Source: Actinotalea subterranea
Lineage (GTDB): Bacteria; Actinomycetota; Actinomycetes; Actinomycetales; Cellulomonadaceae
Direction: 5' to 3'
NCBI RefSeq assembly: GCF_008364845.1
Contig: NZ_VTTP01000003.1
Span: forward strand, 1 to 64,000
Length of the DNA: 64,000 bases
In this document: piece by piece, positions 52,279 through 59,987 of the stretch
How positions within the stretch are numbered: the first letter of the stretch is position 1
How the letters are laid out: each line of letters opens with the position of its first letter
Notes under the pieces: generated by a model
What the model was told of the DNA's origin: nothing
The model's database searches: none
What the model saw: only the letters and a program-made list of their open reading frames with translations
Program-made: the position numbers and the translations under genes

Positions 52279-53585
52279 ACGCACCGCGGGACGACGACGC
52301 GGCGCCCCACCGCCCGGCGGGCGCGGCGGCGTCGGCCCAGGCGGCGTCCGCGCTGGCGCGCGCCTTCGCCGACGAGTGGGGCCGCGTCGTCGCGACGCTC
52401 GTGCGCGTGACGGGCGACTGGGCGCTCGCCGAGGACGCCGCGCAGGACGCGTTCGCGAGCGCCGCGCTGCGCTGGGAGCGCGACGGCGTGCCGGACCGGC
52501 CGGGCGCGTGGCTGACCACGACGGCGCGCAACGCGGCGATCGACCGGATGCGGCGCGACGCGTCCCAGCAGCGCCGCATCCGTGACCACGCAGTGCTCGC
52601 TCGCGACACGGGTGAGGCCACGGCCCCGCTCGTGGACGTCGAGGAGGGTGACGAGGTGCAGGACGACCGGCTCCGTCTCGTCGTGACGTGCTGCCACCCC
52701 GCCCTGCCGCTCGACGCCCGCGTCGCCCTGACGCTGCGCACGCTGTGCGGGCTCACGGTCGAGGAGATCGCCCGCGCGTTCGGCACCACCGAGGCGGCGA
52801 TGAGCAAGCGCCTGGTGCGGGCCCGGCAGAAGATCGCGCACGCCCGCATCCCCTACCGGGTGCCGCGCGGACCTGAGCTCGGCGGGCGGCTCCCGGGCGT
52901 CCTCGCGGTGCTGTACCTGCTGTTCACAGAGGGGTATGCGCCGACGGGCGACGCCGTCGTGCGGGACGACCTGACCGGCGAGGCCGTGCGCCTGACGCGT
53001 GTCCTGGCGGGGCTCGTCCCCGACGAGCCCGAGGTGCACGGGCTCCTCGCCCTCGAGCTCCTGCACGGCTCCCGACGAGCGGCCCGAGCGACGTCAGGCG
53101 GCGACGTCGTGCCCCTCGACGAGCAGGACCGGTCGCTGTGGGATGCGGGTCTCGTGGGCGACGGCCTCGCCGCGCTGGGCACGGCCCGGGCGCTCGGTCG
53201 ACCGGCGGGCCCGTACGTGCTGCAGGCCGAGATCGCGGCGTGCCACGCGACCGCCGCGACGCCCGCGGCGACGGACACCGGACGCATCGCCGTCCTCTAC
53301 GACGAGCTCACGCGCATCCAGCCGACGCCGCACGTCCGCCTCGCGCGCGTGATGGCCGTGGCGGCGGCCGACGGGCCCGACGCGGGGCTCGCCCTGCTGC
53401 CCGACGTCGCTGGCGACCTCGCCGGCTCGTACCTGCTCCCTGCGGCGGAGGCGGACCTCGAGCGACGCACAGGCAGGCTCGAGCGGGCGGCTGACGCCTA
53501 CCGGCGTGCGCTCGATCTCACGCCGCCCGGCCCGGCGCGCCGGTTCCTGGAACGACGTCTCGGCGAGGTCACGGGCGTCGAGTAG
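52266..53585 (+). CDS. ECF42-type sigma factor with C-terminal TPR-like domain (DUF6596)
   Basis: The GTG start at 52266 overlaps the YCII gene by 13 bases. The 439-aa protein has sigma region 2 (about 25-95, VTGDWALAEDAAQDAFASAA and LTTTARNAAIDRMRRDASQQ), region 4 (about 135-190, LTLRTLCGLTVEEIARAFGT and TEAAMSKRLVRARQKIAHAR) and a long helical C-terminal extension (about 195-439, with FTEGYAPTGDAVVRDDL and SLWDAGLVGDGLAAL). ECF42 sigma factors use this extension, not a classical anti-sigma, for control, and usually drive the neighbouring DGPF/YCII genes. Confidence 0.92.
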   Translation: MALLNAPRDDDAAPHRPAGAAASAQAASALARAFADEWGRVVATLVRVTGDWALAEDAAQDAFASAALRWERDGVPDRPGAWLTTTARNAAIDRMRRDASQQRRIRDHAVLARDTGEATAPLVDVEEGDEVQDDRLRLVVTCCHPALPLDARVALTLRTLCGLTVEEIARAFGTTEAAMSKRLVRARQKIAHARIPYRVPRGPELGGRLPGVLAVLYLLFTEGYAPTGDAVVRDDLTGEAVRLTRVLAGLVPDEPEVHGLLALELLHGSRRAARATSGGDVVPLDEQDRSLWDAGLVGDGLAALGTARALGRPAGPYVLQAEIAACHATAATPAATDTGRIAVLYDELTRIQPTPHVRLARVMAVAAADGPDAGLALLPDVAGDLAGSYLLPAAEADLERRTGRLERAADAYRRALDLTPPGPARRFLERRLGEVTGVE

Positions 53586-53602
53586 CCCGCGGGCAGCCGC
53601 GG

Positions 53603-54085
53603 TCAGCGCGGCAGGTGGCTCTCGATGAGCTCGACGATCGCGGGGTCGTCGGGAAGCGTGCGTGGCCGGAAGCGATGGACCTCGCCGCCGGGCACCACGA
53701 CGAACTTCTCGAAGTTCCAGGTGACGCGGCCGGCCCTGCCCTCGCGGTCCTTGGTCTTCTTCAGCTCGGCGTACAGCGGGTGCTCGCGGCGGCCGTTGAC
53801 GGCCACGCGGTCGAGGACCGGGAAGGTCACGCCGTACGTCGTCGAGCAGAACTCTGCGACGGCCTCGTTGCTGGAGAGCTCCTGGAGGAACTGGTTGCTC
53901 GGGAAGCCCAGGACGGTGAACCCGCGGTCCTTGTACTTCTCGTGCATCACCTCGAGCGTCGCGTACTGGGGCGCCAACCCGCAGCGCGACGCGACGTTCA
54001 CGACCATGACGACGTCGTCGCGATGCTCGGCGAGGGACGTCGACGAACCGTCCATCCGGAGGAAGGGGATGTCGTAGAGGTCCAT
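53603..54085 (-). CDS. Glutathione peroxidase family protein (thiol peroxidase)
   Basis: The 160-aa enzyme has the peroxidatic cysteine C35 in NVASRCGLAPQYATLE, Gln/Asn in FPSNQF (near 62-66) and Trp-Asn in VTWNFEKFVV (123-124). In many bacterial members the second motif reads PCNQF with a resolving cysteine; here it is serine, leaving C80 (EFCSTTYGVTFP) as the only other cysteine. It reduces peroxides, probably using thioredoxin or mycothiol, not glutathione. A small palindrome (ACCCCGG-AA-CCGGGGT, 54096-54111) lies in the leader. The stop is 17 bases from the convergent sigma gene. Confidence 0.9.
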   Translation of the reverse strand: MDLYDIPFLRMDGSSTSLAEHRDDVVMVVNVASRCGLAPQYATLEVMHEKYKDRGFTVLGFPSNQFLQELSSNEAVAEFCSTTYGVTFPVLDRVAVNGRREHPLYAELKKTKDREGRAGRVTWNFEKFVVVPGGEVHRFRPRTLPDDPAIVELIESHLPR

Positions 54086-54162
54086 TCGACGAACAACCCC
54101 GGAACCGGGGTGCCGCATTCCCGCGGCGCGCACTCCAGCCGACTCCGCGGCGTCGTCCGGCC

Positions 54163-54840
54163 CTATGCCGGGAGCACGTACCAGTACATCAGGAGGTAGT
54201 GCAGCAGGGCCGCGACCACGACTACGACGTGCCAGATCTCGTGGAAGCCGAGCACGCCGGGCACCGGGTTGGGGCGTTCGACGACGAAGACGACGAAGCC
54301 CGCGCTGTACATGAGACCCCCGGCGACCATGAGCGCGTAGGCGCCGAACGGCAGGGTCACGCCCGCGCCGGCGAGCAGCACGGGGATCCAGCCCAGCACG
54401 ATGAACAGGGTGTTGGTCACGTACTTGGGCAGGTCCCGGCGCAGCGAGCGCAGCACGATGCCCGCGGCCGCGATCGCCCAGACCGCGCCCAGGACCGTCC
54501 AGCCGTAGGTGTTGCGGAACAGCACGAGGACCAGTGGCGTGACGGAGCCTGCGATGAGCAGGAACACCGAGTCGTAGTCCAGGGTCCGCAGCACCTCGTT
54601 GACGCGCGGGCTCCGGTCGAGCCCGTGGTGCAGGGTGCTCGCGCCGAACAGCATGAGGACGGAGACGGCGTAGACGCTGAACCCGACGATCTTCCACGGG
54701 TCGCCCTGCGCGCCGGCCTGGGCGATGAGCAGCGCCGAGCCGACGAGCGCGAAGCACGTGGCCGCCAGGTGGGAGACGGTGTTGATGCGCTCGTCGGTGA
54801 CGTGGACGCTGCCGTCCTTGCTGAGCGTGGTCGGCTCCAC
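54163..54840 (-). CDS. Hemolysin III family (TrhA/PAQR-like) membrane protein
   Basis: The 225-aa protein has seven transmembrane segments and the conserved family residues: an N-terminal ERINTVSHLAAT, STLHHGLDRSP after the second helix and a final FHEIWHVVVVVAALLHYLLM. The histidines are the expected zinc ligands shared with adiponectin receptors. In bacteria the family influences membrane lipid homeostasis; true haemolysis is not implied. It starts with its own region and is followed by the peroxidase gene after 77 bases. Confidence 0.92.
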   Translation of the reverse strand: MEPTTLSKDGSVHVTDERINTVSHLAATCFALVGSALLIAQAGAQGDPWKIVGFSVYAVSVLMLFGASTLHHGLDRSPRVNEVLRTLDYDSVFLLIAGSVTPLVLVLFRNTYGWTVLGAVWAIAAAGIVLRSLRRDLPKYVTNTLFIVLGWIPVLLAGAGVTLPFGAYALMVAGGLMYSAGFVVFVVERPNPVPGVLGFHEIWHVVVVVAALLHYLLMYWYVLPA

Positions 54841-55054
54841 CGCTACCTCTCGGCGATCACAGTCGTCAGTCCCGCGGCGCCGCCCGGTGGCGCGCCCGGC
54901 ACGAGTTTATGGCGTCCGGGCCGGCAGGAGCCCCGCCGTCGGGAGCGTCCTCGGTGGCGGAGGTCCCCCTGTCCCGTCGACTGCCCCGTGTAGAGTGCCG
55001 CGCGATCATGGACGTGGTTGTCGCGTGGTCGTCCGGCTGAGCAGAGGATGCGAC

Positions 55055-56290
55055 ATGGGATTCATCAAGGCCTTCTCCGGTGCTGTGGGCGGGATGCTCG
55101 CCGACCAGTGGCAAGACTTCCTGGCGCCGCCCGCGGGCCTCGCCCCGACCGCCGCGATCTTCCCCGCCGTCCCGTACGGGCAGAACGCGGGCCGCGGCTC
55201 CAACACCTCGGGCTCGCAGAACATCATCAGCAACGGCAGCCGCATCGTGGTCCCCGAGGGCTACGGGCTCATGACGTTCCAGGACGGCGAGCTCACCGGC
55301 TTCGTGGCCGAGCCCGGCGGGTTCGTCTTCACCTCCGAGGACCCCAACTCGCAGTCCCTGTTCGCGGGTGACGGCATCCTGAGCGCGACCGTGAAGATGT
55401 CCTGGGAGCGCTTCAAGTTCGGTGGGCGCCCCGGGACGCAGCAGCTCGCGTTCTACGTGAACCTCAAGGAGATCCCGAACAACCGGTTCGGCACCCAGTC
55501 GGAGATCTACTGGGACGACGCGTACCTGGGCGCCCAGGTGGGCGCGATCACCCGCGGCTCCTACACGCTGCGGATCGTCGACCCGATCCTGCTGGTCAAG
55601 CAGTTCGTGCCGCTCACGTACCTGAGCGCGACGGCCCGTGTGTTCGACTTCTCCGACCTCGACAACGACGCCGCGAGCCAGCTCTTCAACGAGGTCGTCG
55701 GCTCCCTCGCCGCCGCGTTCTCGAACTACACGAACGACCCCAGCAAGGGGAACCGCATCACCCGCATCCAGGGCGACGCGATCGGGTTCGCGCAGTCCCT
55801 GTCGCAGGCCGTCGAGGACGCCTACGGGTGGACCACGGGCCGCGGCCTCGCGATCGTCAAGGTCGCCCTCCAGGCCATCGAGTACGACGAGGACACCCGG
55901 GCTCTGCTCTCCGACGTCAAGAAGGCCGACGCCCTGGGTGGGGCGCGCGGCAACTCGTTCATGCAGCAGGCGGCTGCGCGTGGCTTCCAGGCCGCGGGCG
56001 AGAACGGCGGCGGCGCCGGCGGAGCGGCGGGCATGGCCTTCCTCGGCATGGGCGTCAACGCCACGGCGGGTGCCGCGAGCGGCCTCCAGCAGCCCCACGT
56101 GCAGCCCCCCAACCAGCAGGGGACCCCGGCGCCTGCCCCCGCACCGGCCCCGCAGGCACCGGCCGCACCGGCCGCCGCCCCGGCGGAGGACCCGGTCGCC
56201 AAGCTCGCCCAGTTCAAGTCGATGCTCGACCAGGGCCTGATCACGCAGGCCGACTTCGACGCCGCCAAGGCCAAGGTCCTGGGGCTGTAG
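55055..56290 (+). CDS. SPFH-domain protein, YdjI-like, with C-terminal SHOCT
   Basis: The ATG at 55055 gives 411 aa. Residues about 1-300 match the SPFH-like family once labelled virion core protein: MGFIKAFSGAVGGMLADQWQ at the start, SQNIISNGSRIVVPEGYGLM, KEIPNNRFGTQSEIYWDDAY and TYLSATARVFDFSDL. A Pro/Ala/Gln linker (about 345-380) follows, then a SHOCT motif KLAQFKSMLDQGLITQADFD at the end. It likely forms membrane-associated rings that organise partners. It heads a three-gene set equivalent to B. subtilis ydjI-ydjG-ydjH, which is linked to PspA envelope stress there. Confidence 0.87.
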   Translation: MGFIKAFSGAVGGMLADQWQDFLAPPAGLAPTAAIFPAVPYGQNAGRGSNTSGSQNIISNGSRIVVPEGYGLMTFQDGELTGFVAEPGGFVFTSEDPNSQSLFAGDGILSATVKMSWERFKFGGRPGTQQLAFYVNLKEIPNNRFGTQSEIYWDDAYLGAQVGAITRGSYTLRIVDPILLVKQFVPLTYLSATARVFDFSDLDNDAASQLFNEVVGSLAAAFSNYTNDPSKGNRITRIQGDAIGFAQSLSQAVEDAYGWTTGRGLAIVKVALQAIEYDEDTRALLSDVKKADALGGARGNSFMQQAAARGFQAAGENGGGAGGAAGMAFLGMGVNATAGAASGLQQPHVQPPNQQGTPAPAPAPAPQAPAAPAAAPAEDPVAKLAQFKSMLDQGLITQADFDAAKAKVLGL

Positions 56291-56298
56291 GCGCGACG

Positions 56299-57618
56299 AT
56301 GAGCACCCCGTACCCGCCTGGTCCCAGCACGCCTCCACCGCCTCCGCCACCGCCCGTCGCCCCGGCGGTGCCCGCGGCATCCGCGACGGCGCCGCCCCCT
56401 CCACCACCGTCGGCGCCGCCCGCGCCCCCGGCTGCTCCGGCATCCGGAGCTGAGCCGCTGATCGTCCGGACCGACGCCGACGCCAAGGACGGGCTGGTCA
56501 AGTGCCTGCGGTGCGGGGCGACGGAGATCTCCCTGAACCCGGCGAACGGGCACCTGACCTGCCACTTCTGCCGGTTCGAGTGGCAGGGCCAGGCCGGCCT
56601 GGCGAGCCTCGGGCTCGACGGGGACATCGGCCAGCTGACGGGCATCGTCATGGGCTCCGGCTCGGTCGACATCGTGCCGTCCACGGACGAGGTCCTGACG
56701 TTCAAGTGCACGGCCTGTGGGGCTGAGGTGGTCATCGACACCGCGCACGGCACCCAGGCGCGCTGCCACTGGTGCCGCAACAAGCTGTCGATGAACCAGC
56801 AGGTGCCCAACGGTGCGGTGCCCGACGTCGTGCTGCCGTTCTCGCTCCCCAAGGCGGCGGCAGTCGCGAAGATCAGCGAGTTCGTCAACAAGCGGCAGTT
56901 CTTCGCGCACCCCACGTTCAAGGCCGAGTTCAACCCCGAGAACGTCATGGGCGTGTACCTGCCGTACATGGTGGTCGACGTCAACGCCCACGTGACGCTC
57001 ACGGGGCAGGGTGAGCACGAGACCCGCTCCTACACCGTCAAGGACGGCGACAAGGAGCGGACCGTCTTCGACGTCGACGTGTACGACGTCGCACGGGACT
57101 TCGACCTCCACGTCGACGACCTCACCGTGGAGTCCTCGAGCGAGCGCCTCAGCCGCACGTCGGACAGTTCGAACAACATCATCAACGCGATCATGCCGTT
57201 CGACGTCGAGAACGCCGTCCGGTACGACTCCAACTACCTGGCCGGCTTCGCGTCGGAGCGCCGGGACAGCAACATCGACCAGCTCACGCCGCTCGCCCTC
57301 ACGCAGGCCGGGGACATCGCCCGGCACAAGGCGAACGCGACGCTGAAGTTCTACGACCGCGGCGTGCGGTGGGACGACGAGCAGGTGCAGGTCGTCGGGC
57401 AGCGGTGGGTCGCGGCGTACCTGCCGGTCTGGCTGTACAGCTACCACCAGACGACGTCGGACGGGAAGAGCTTCCTGCACTACGTGGCGGTCAACGCCAG
57501 GACCGGCGAGACGATGGGCAGCGTGCCGATCCACAAGCGCAAGCTGTTCGCCGTGTCCGCGGTCGTCGAGGTGATCGGCGCGATCGTCGGTGCCGTCGTG
57601 ATGTTCGTAGGAGGCTGA
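56299..57618 (+). CDS. Zinc-ribbon protein with C-terminal membrane helix (YdjG-like)
   Basis: The 439-aa protein starts 8 bases after the SPFH gene. An N-terminal polyproline tail (about 1-55, runs of PPPPPP) is followed by two zinc ribbons: CLRCGATEI with CHFCRFEW, and CTACGAEVV with CHWCRNKL. A large beta-rich domain follows, with GVYLPYMVVDVNAHVTLTGQ and RWVAAYLPVWLYSYHQ. A final hydrophobic helix (VVEVIGAIVGAVVMFVGG) anchors it. Family members are often mislabelled as primosomal protein N'. It probably works with the SPFH protein at the membrane in envelope stress. Confidence 0.83.
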   Translation: MSTPYPPGPSTPPPPPPPPVAPAVPAASATAPPPPPPSAPPAPPAAPASGAEPLIVRTDADAKDGLVKCLRCGATEISLNPANGHLTCHFCRFEWQGQAGLASLGLDGDIGQLTGIVMGSGSVDIVPSTDEVLTFKCTACGAEVVIDTAHGTQARCHWCRNKLSMNQQVPNGAVPDVVLPFSLPKAAAVAKISEFVNKRQFFAHPTFKAEFNPENVMGVYLPYMVVDVNAHVTLTGQGEHETRSYTVKDGDKERTVFDVDVYDVARDFDLHVDDLTVESSSERLSRTSDSSNNIINAIMPFDVENAVRYDSNYLAGFASERRDSNIDQLTPLALTQAGDIARHKANATLKFYDRGVRWDDEQVQVVGQRWVAAYLPVWLYSYHQTTSDGKSFLHYVAVNARTGETMGSVPIHKRKLFAVSAVVEVIGAIVGAVVMFVGG

Positions 57619-57620
57619 TC

Positions 57621-57917
57621 ATGGACCTGAGCATGCTGATCACGGCGGGCCCCGTGATTCTCGCCTCGAGCAGCTCCGACAGCGGGGACTCGGGCTACGT
57701 CGGGCTCCTGTTCCTCCTCTCCGGGTTCCTCTTCTACGGCGTCATGTACGCCCGATACCGGAACTCCGGCGAGCGCCACAAGCACGAGCGGGAGACGCGG
57801 GCCGAGATCCGCAACCTCAAGACCCGCGACGACTACAACCGCTCCCTCAAGGGCGTGGAGAACGCTTCGATGAGCTCGTCGAACAACCGCCGGGTCAAGG
57901 GCGTCAACCACGGCTGA
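57621..57917 (+). CDS. Small single-pass membrane protein (YdjH-like position)
   Basis: The ATG at 57621 has GGAGG nearby and is 2 bases after the zinc-ribbon gene stop. The 98-aa product has an N-terminal hydrophobic stretch, a serine-rich loop and a transmembrane helix (about 26-44, YVGLLFLLSGFLFYGVMYA). A basic cytoplasmic tail follows, with RHKHERETRAEIRNLKTRDD and an Asn/Ser-rich end. It is the third gene of the SPFH operon and probably a membrane partner. Confidence 0.8.
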   Translation: MDLSMLITAGPVILASSSSDSGDSGYVGLLFLLSGFLFYGVMYARYRNSGERHKHERETRAEIRNLKTRDDYNRSLKGVENASMSSSNNRRVKGVNHG

Positions 57918-57924
57918 CACGGGG

Positions 57925-57956
57925 CGTCGGGCCGACAGGTGAGCGTCGGCCCGACG
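57925..57956. terminator. Bidirectional hairpin terminator after SPFH operon
   Basis: CGTCGGGCCGAC (57925-57936) pairs perfectly with GTCGGCCCGACG (57945-57956) around an 8-base loop. It lies 8 bases after the SPFH operon stop and 15 bases from the stop of the convergent gene, so it can serve both. Confidence 0.75.
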
Positions 57957-57970
57957 TCAGCGTCAGTGCG

Positions 57971-58390
57971 TCACGGGATGTCCGTATACCTGTCGGCGAT
58001 GGGCGCCAGGATGTACTCGGCGCGGTCCAGCACCCGTCCGTCGACCGAGTACGGGCCCGCGAGCGCCGCCTCCCGGCTGGGGAGGTAGACGCCCCGCTCG
58101 TAGCCCGAGCTGTCGAGCTCTCGGAACGAACCGTGGCGGCTGAGCCCGAAGACCTTCCAGGTCCAGCCGACGACGTGACCGCCCTCAGTCCTTCCGGCGT
58201 TGTCCGAGTACCCGGGGAACAGCGAGACCACGTACTTGTCTGCCTGCTCGGCGTAGCCCTCCCAGCCCTCAGCAGCGACGAACCCCGCCTCGGCTGCCGG
58301 CACCTGGCCCGGGGTGTCGGTCCCGATCCGCACGGGGGCGTTCTCGGTCCCTTGGTACAGCACGCCGTTCACGACATGCTGCGATGTCAC
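57971..58390 (-). CDS. Hypothetical protein, unrecognised (133-139 aa)
   Basis: Two GTG starts are possible: 58390 (139 aa, inside the palindrome) and 58372 (133 aa, at its edge). The product has no signal or membrane segment and is rich in aromatic residues: GTENAPVRIGTDTPGQ near the start, then AEQADKYVVSLFPGYSDN, GGHVVGWTWKVFGLSRHG and YERGVYLPSREAALAG. I recognise no family. It is divergent from an HTH regulator gene, and the shared gap is filled by a strong palindrome, so the two are probably co-regulated. Confidence 0.6.
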   Translation of the reverse strand: MTSQHVVNGVLYQGTENAPVRIGTDTPGQVPAAEAGFVAAEGWEGYAEQADKYVVSLFPGYSDNAGRTEGGHVVGWTWKVFGLSRHGSFRELDSSGYERGVYLPSREAALAGPYSVDGRVLDRAEYILAPIADRYTDIP

Positions 58391-58415
58391 AGCATTGCGA
58401 CATCGCAGCATGTCG
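58372..58415. promoter_or_regulatory. Large nested palindromic operator between divergent genes
   Basis: Perfect 17-bp arms (58372-58388 and 58399-58415) surround a 10-base loop. Each arm is itself a near-palindrome of the GACAT-N6-ATGTC type, and TGCGACAT...ATGTCGCA is a further dyad. It ends 7 bases before the HTH gene start. It is the likely autoregulatory site of the HTH protein. Confidence 0.85.
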
Positions 58416-58422
58416 CAATACC

Positions 58423-58710
58423 GTGACACGCGTGACACGCCCCGCTCAGAACGCCCTGGAGATCGGGGCAGCCCTCCGTGACGCTCGCGCCGCCAAGGGC
58501 TGGACCCAGGCCCACCTGGCCGAGGCGGCCGGTGTCTCACGCCAGCTGGTCGTCGGCGTCGAGCGCGGCAAGCGCCCTGGGACCGAGCTCTCCCGCGTCC
58601 TGTCCATCGCCCGCGCCCTGGGCCTCGGCGTCGCCCTCACACCCCTGCCCGCCGGCGACCGAACGCCCATGGACGCCGCACTCGACGCCATCATCGGCGG
58701 CGACGAGTGA
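58423..58710 (+). CDS. HipB-like XRE-family HTH protein
   Basis: The 95-aa protein (GTG at 58423, or GTG at 58432) has an XRE helix-turn-helix at about 12-68: LRDARAAKGWTQAHLAEAAG, VSRQLVVGVERGKRPGTELS, RVLSIARALGLGVALTPLP. This is the usual form of HipB-type antitoxin/repressors paired with hipA. There is no ribosome site, and the start closely follows the palindrome, so a leaderless message is likely. Its stop overlaps a GTG that opens a short frame resembling the first residues of a HipA protein, now truncated. Confidence 0.82.
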   Translation: MTRVTRPAQNALEIGAALRDARAAKGWTQAHLAEAAGVSRQLVVGVERGKRPGTELSRVLSIARALGLGVALTPLPAGDRTPMDAALDAIIGGDE

Positions 58711-58814
58711 CTCCCGCCCCCAGCGACACGCTCGTCGTCCTTGACGCCACGGGCGGCCAGTGGCCGGCGGGGCGGCGCGACGAGCCGGAGGCCTTCCTCA
58801 CCGGAGAGGACTGA
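58707..58814 (+). pseudogene. Truncated hipA remnant (35 codons)
   Basis: The GTG at 58707 overlaps the HTH stop in GTGA, the standard hipB-hipA junction. The frame gives VTPAPSDTLVVLDATGGQWP and ends after 35 residues. The first dozen residues resemble a HipA N terminus (LVVL.D...), but the rest of the toxin is missing. It appears to be what remains after deletion of hipA, leaving an orphan repressor. The resemblance is short, so this is a lead and not proof. Confidence 0.45.
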
Positions 58815-58860
58815 CTGCGAGCGTTGTCAGCCCCGGCAAGGTCCCTGTGCAGGTCTGTCA

Positions 58861-58883
58861 GCCCCGCGCGAAGAGCGCGGGGC
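58861..58883. terminator. GC hairpin downstream of the HTH/hipA remnant
   Basis: GCCCCGCGC (58861-58869) pairs with GCGCGGGGC (58875-58883) around GAAGA. It may end the HTH transcript. Around it, two imperfect copies of TGCAGGTC...GTCAGCC (about 58849-58863 and 58899-58918) are seen. Confidence 0.5.
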
Positions 58884-58930
58884 CGGACGGTTGCCGCGCA
58901 GTGCAGGTCAAGTCAGCCGCATCAATGAGG

Positions 58931-58968
58931 AAGGCCCCTCACCTGCGTCTCCGCTGGTGAGGGGCCTT
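58931..58968 (-). terminator. Terminator of tRNA-Arg
   Basis: AAGGCCCCTCACC (58931-58943) and GGTGAGGGGCCTT (58956-58968) are perfect 13-bp arms with a 12-base loop. On the minus strand it follows the tRNA 3' end by 7 bases and ends in TT. Confidence 0.85.
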
Positions 58969-58975
58969 CGATCTG

Positions 58976-59048
58976 TGCGCCCGGAGGGATTCGAACCCCC
59001 AACCTTCTGATCCGTAGTCAGATGCTCTATCCGTTGAGCTACGGGCGC
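58976..59048 (-). tRNA. tRNA-Arg (anticodon ACG)
   Basis: The minus strand reads a 73-base cloverleaf: acceptor GCGCCCG pairing with CGGGCGC, discriminator A, D-arm with AGCTCAACGGATAGAGCA, anticodon stem TCTGA/TCAGA with loop containing ACG, and T-arm GGGGGTTCGAATCCCTC. CCA is not fully encoded. The A34 is expected to be edited to inosine to read CGN codons, which suit this high-GC genome. Confidence 0.97.
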
Positions 59049-59134
59049 GTGACCACGTTGGGCCGCGCACGAGAATACATGGTCGACGGCCTCGATTCCC
59101 AATCGGTACTCCCGGGGCCGTCTGGAGCGGGCCG

Positions 59135-59695
59135 CTACCAGCCGTGGCGGGCCGCGTAGACGTTGAGGGTGCAGTACGCGGAGGGGCAGGCCACGCGCGG
59201 CCGCTCGGCCCCGTCAGGCCCGGGATCACGCGGGAGGACGGGCACAGGGGGCGGCACCTCTCCCCGCACACGCGCGGTCAGCTGCGGCAGCGCGACGTCG
59301 CGCACGAGGGTGATCAGCTCGTCGGCCACCGGGTCCGCGTCGTCGGGCCCCTGGACCAGGAACCAGTGGTCGTGCGGGGGCTCTGCGAGGAAGCCCAGTC
59401 GCTCGTGCCACGCGCTCGGCACGACGAGCCGGCTCGCGGTCGGGCGTTCGGGGAGCCACGCCGCCGCCGCCCGGGCCGCCTGCCACGCCTGCCCGCCCTC
59501 GTGGAAGGCGACCTCGACGGTGAACACCGACTCGCCGGGCACCATGGCCTGGGAGCGGACCACGGACAGTAGCGCGTGGTGCCCGCCGTCGTCGACGAGC
59601 CGGAAGTGCTGGCCCGACCCGCGGAGTCCCAGCTCGCGCAGGGCCGGTGCGACGCGCGTCCGGAGCAGTTGCGTGGTGACGTCACTCGCGCTCAC
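59135..59695 (-). CDS. DUF4304-like protein
   Basis: The GTG at 59695 is used; an in-frame start 78 bases upstream adds a non-conserved Arg/Pro-rich stretch. The 186-aa protein begins TTQLLRTRVAPALRELGLRG with GQHFRLVDDGGHHALLSVVR, resembling the start of DUF4304 proteins (helix, then two strands), and goes on to VFTVEVAFHEGGQAWQAARA. The end has PSAYCTLNVYAA. No catalytic motif is visible and the function is unknown. It sits alone between two tRNA genes in the same direction. Confidence 0.6.
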   Translation of the reverse strand: MSASDVTTQLLRTRVAPALRELGLRGSGQHFRLVDDGGHHALLSVVRSQAMVPGESVFTVEVAFHEGGQAWQAARAAAAWLPERPTASRLVVPSAWHERLGFLAEPPHDHWFLVQGPDDADPVADELITLVRDVALPQLTARVRGEVPPPVPVLPRDPGPDGAERPRVACPSAYCTLNVYAARHGW

Positions 59696-59806
59696 GGGCG
59701 GAGTCTGGCACGGCACGGCCCCGAGCAGCACGAGACCCCGCCCAGGGCGTGCCCGGTGCGGGGTTCGGATCACTCGTTCGGAGGCGCCTTGCGACCCTCT
59801 GACCAG

Positions 59807-59895
59807 CGGAGACGGTGGGATTTGAACCCACGGAAGGGTTACCCCTTCACGACCTTAGCAGGGTCGCGCACTAGACCTGGCTATGCGACGTCTCC
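59807..59895 (-). tRNA. tRNA-Ser (anticodon GCT)
   Basis: This is an 89-base class II tRNA on the minus strand: acceptor GGAGACG with CGTCTCC and discriminator G, D-arm with GCATAGCCAGGTCTAGTGCG, anticodon loop CTGCTAA (GCT), a long variable arm (GTGAAGGGGTAACCCTTCC region) and T-arm GTGGGTTCAAATCCCAC. CCA is not encoded. It decodes AGY serine codons. Confidence 0.96.
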
Positions 59896-59987
59896 AGTGC
59901 ACCGCAGAGCGATGCAGTGCGGGCCAGGTTACCTGGCGGGCCTACCGACGAGCAAAAGGCCGGGCGCGCCGTAGGCCGTGACCCGCG

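Noticed and set aside
56299-57618. Primosomal protein N' (PriA helicase)
   Set aside because: Only the zinc ribbons recall that annotation. There are no helicase motifs, and the C-terminal membrane helix and SPFH context fit a YdjG-like protein.
58849-58918. Attachment-site direct repeats beside tRNA-Arg
   Set aside because: The repeats are short and imperfect and do not copy the tRNA 3' end. No integrase is nearby.
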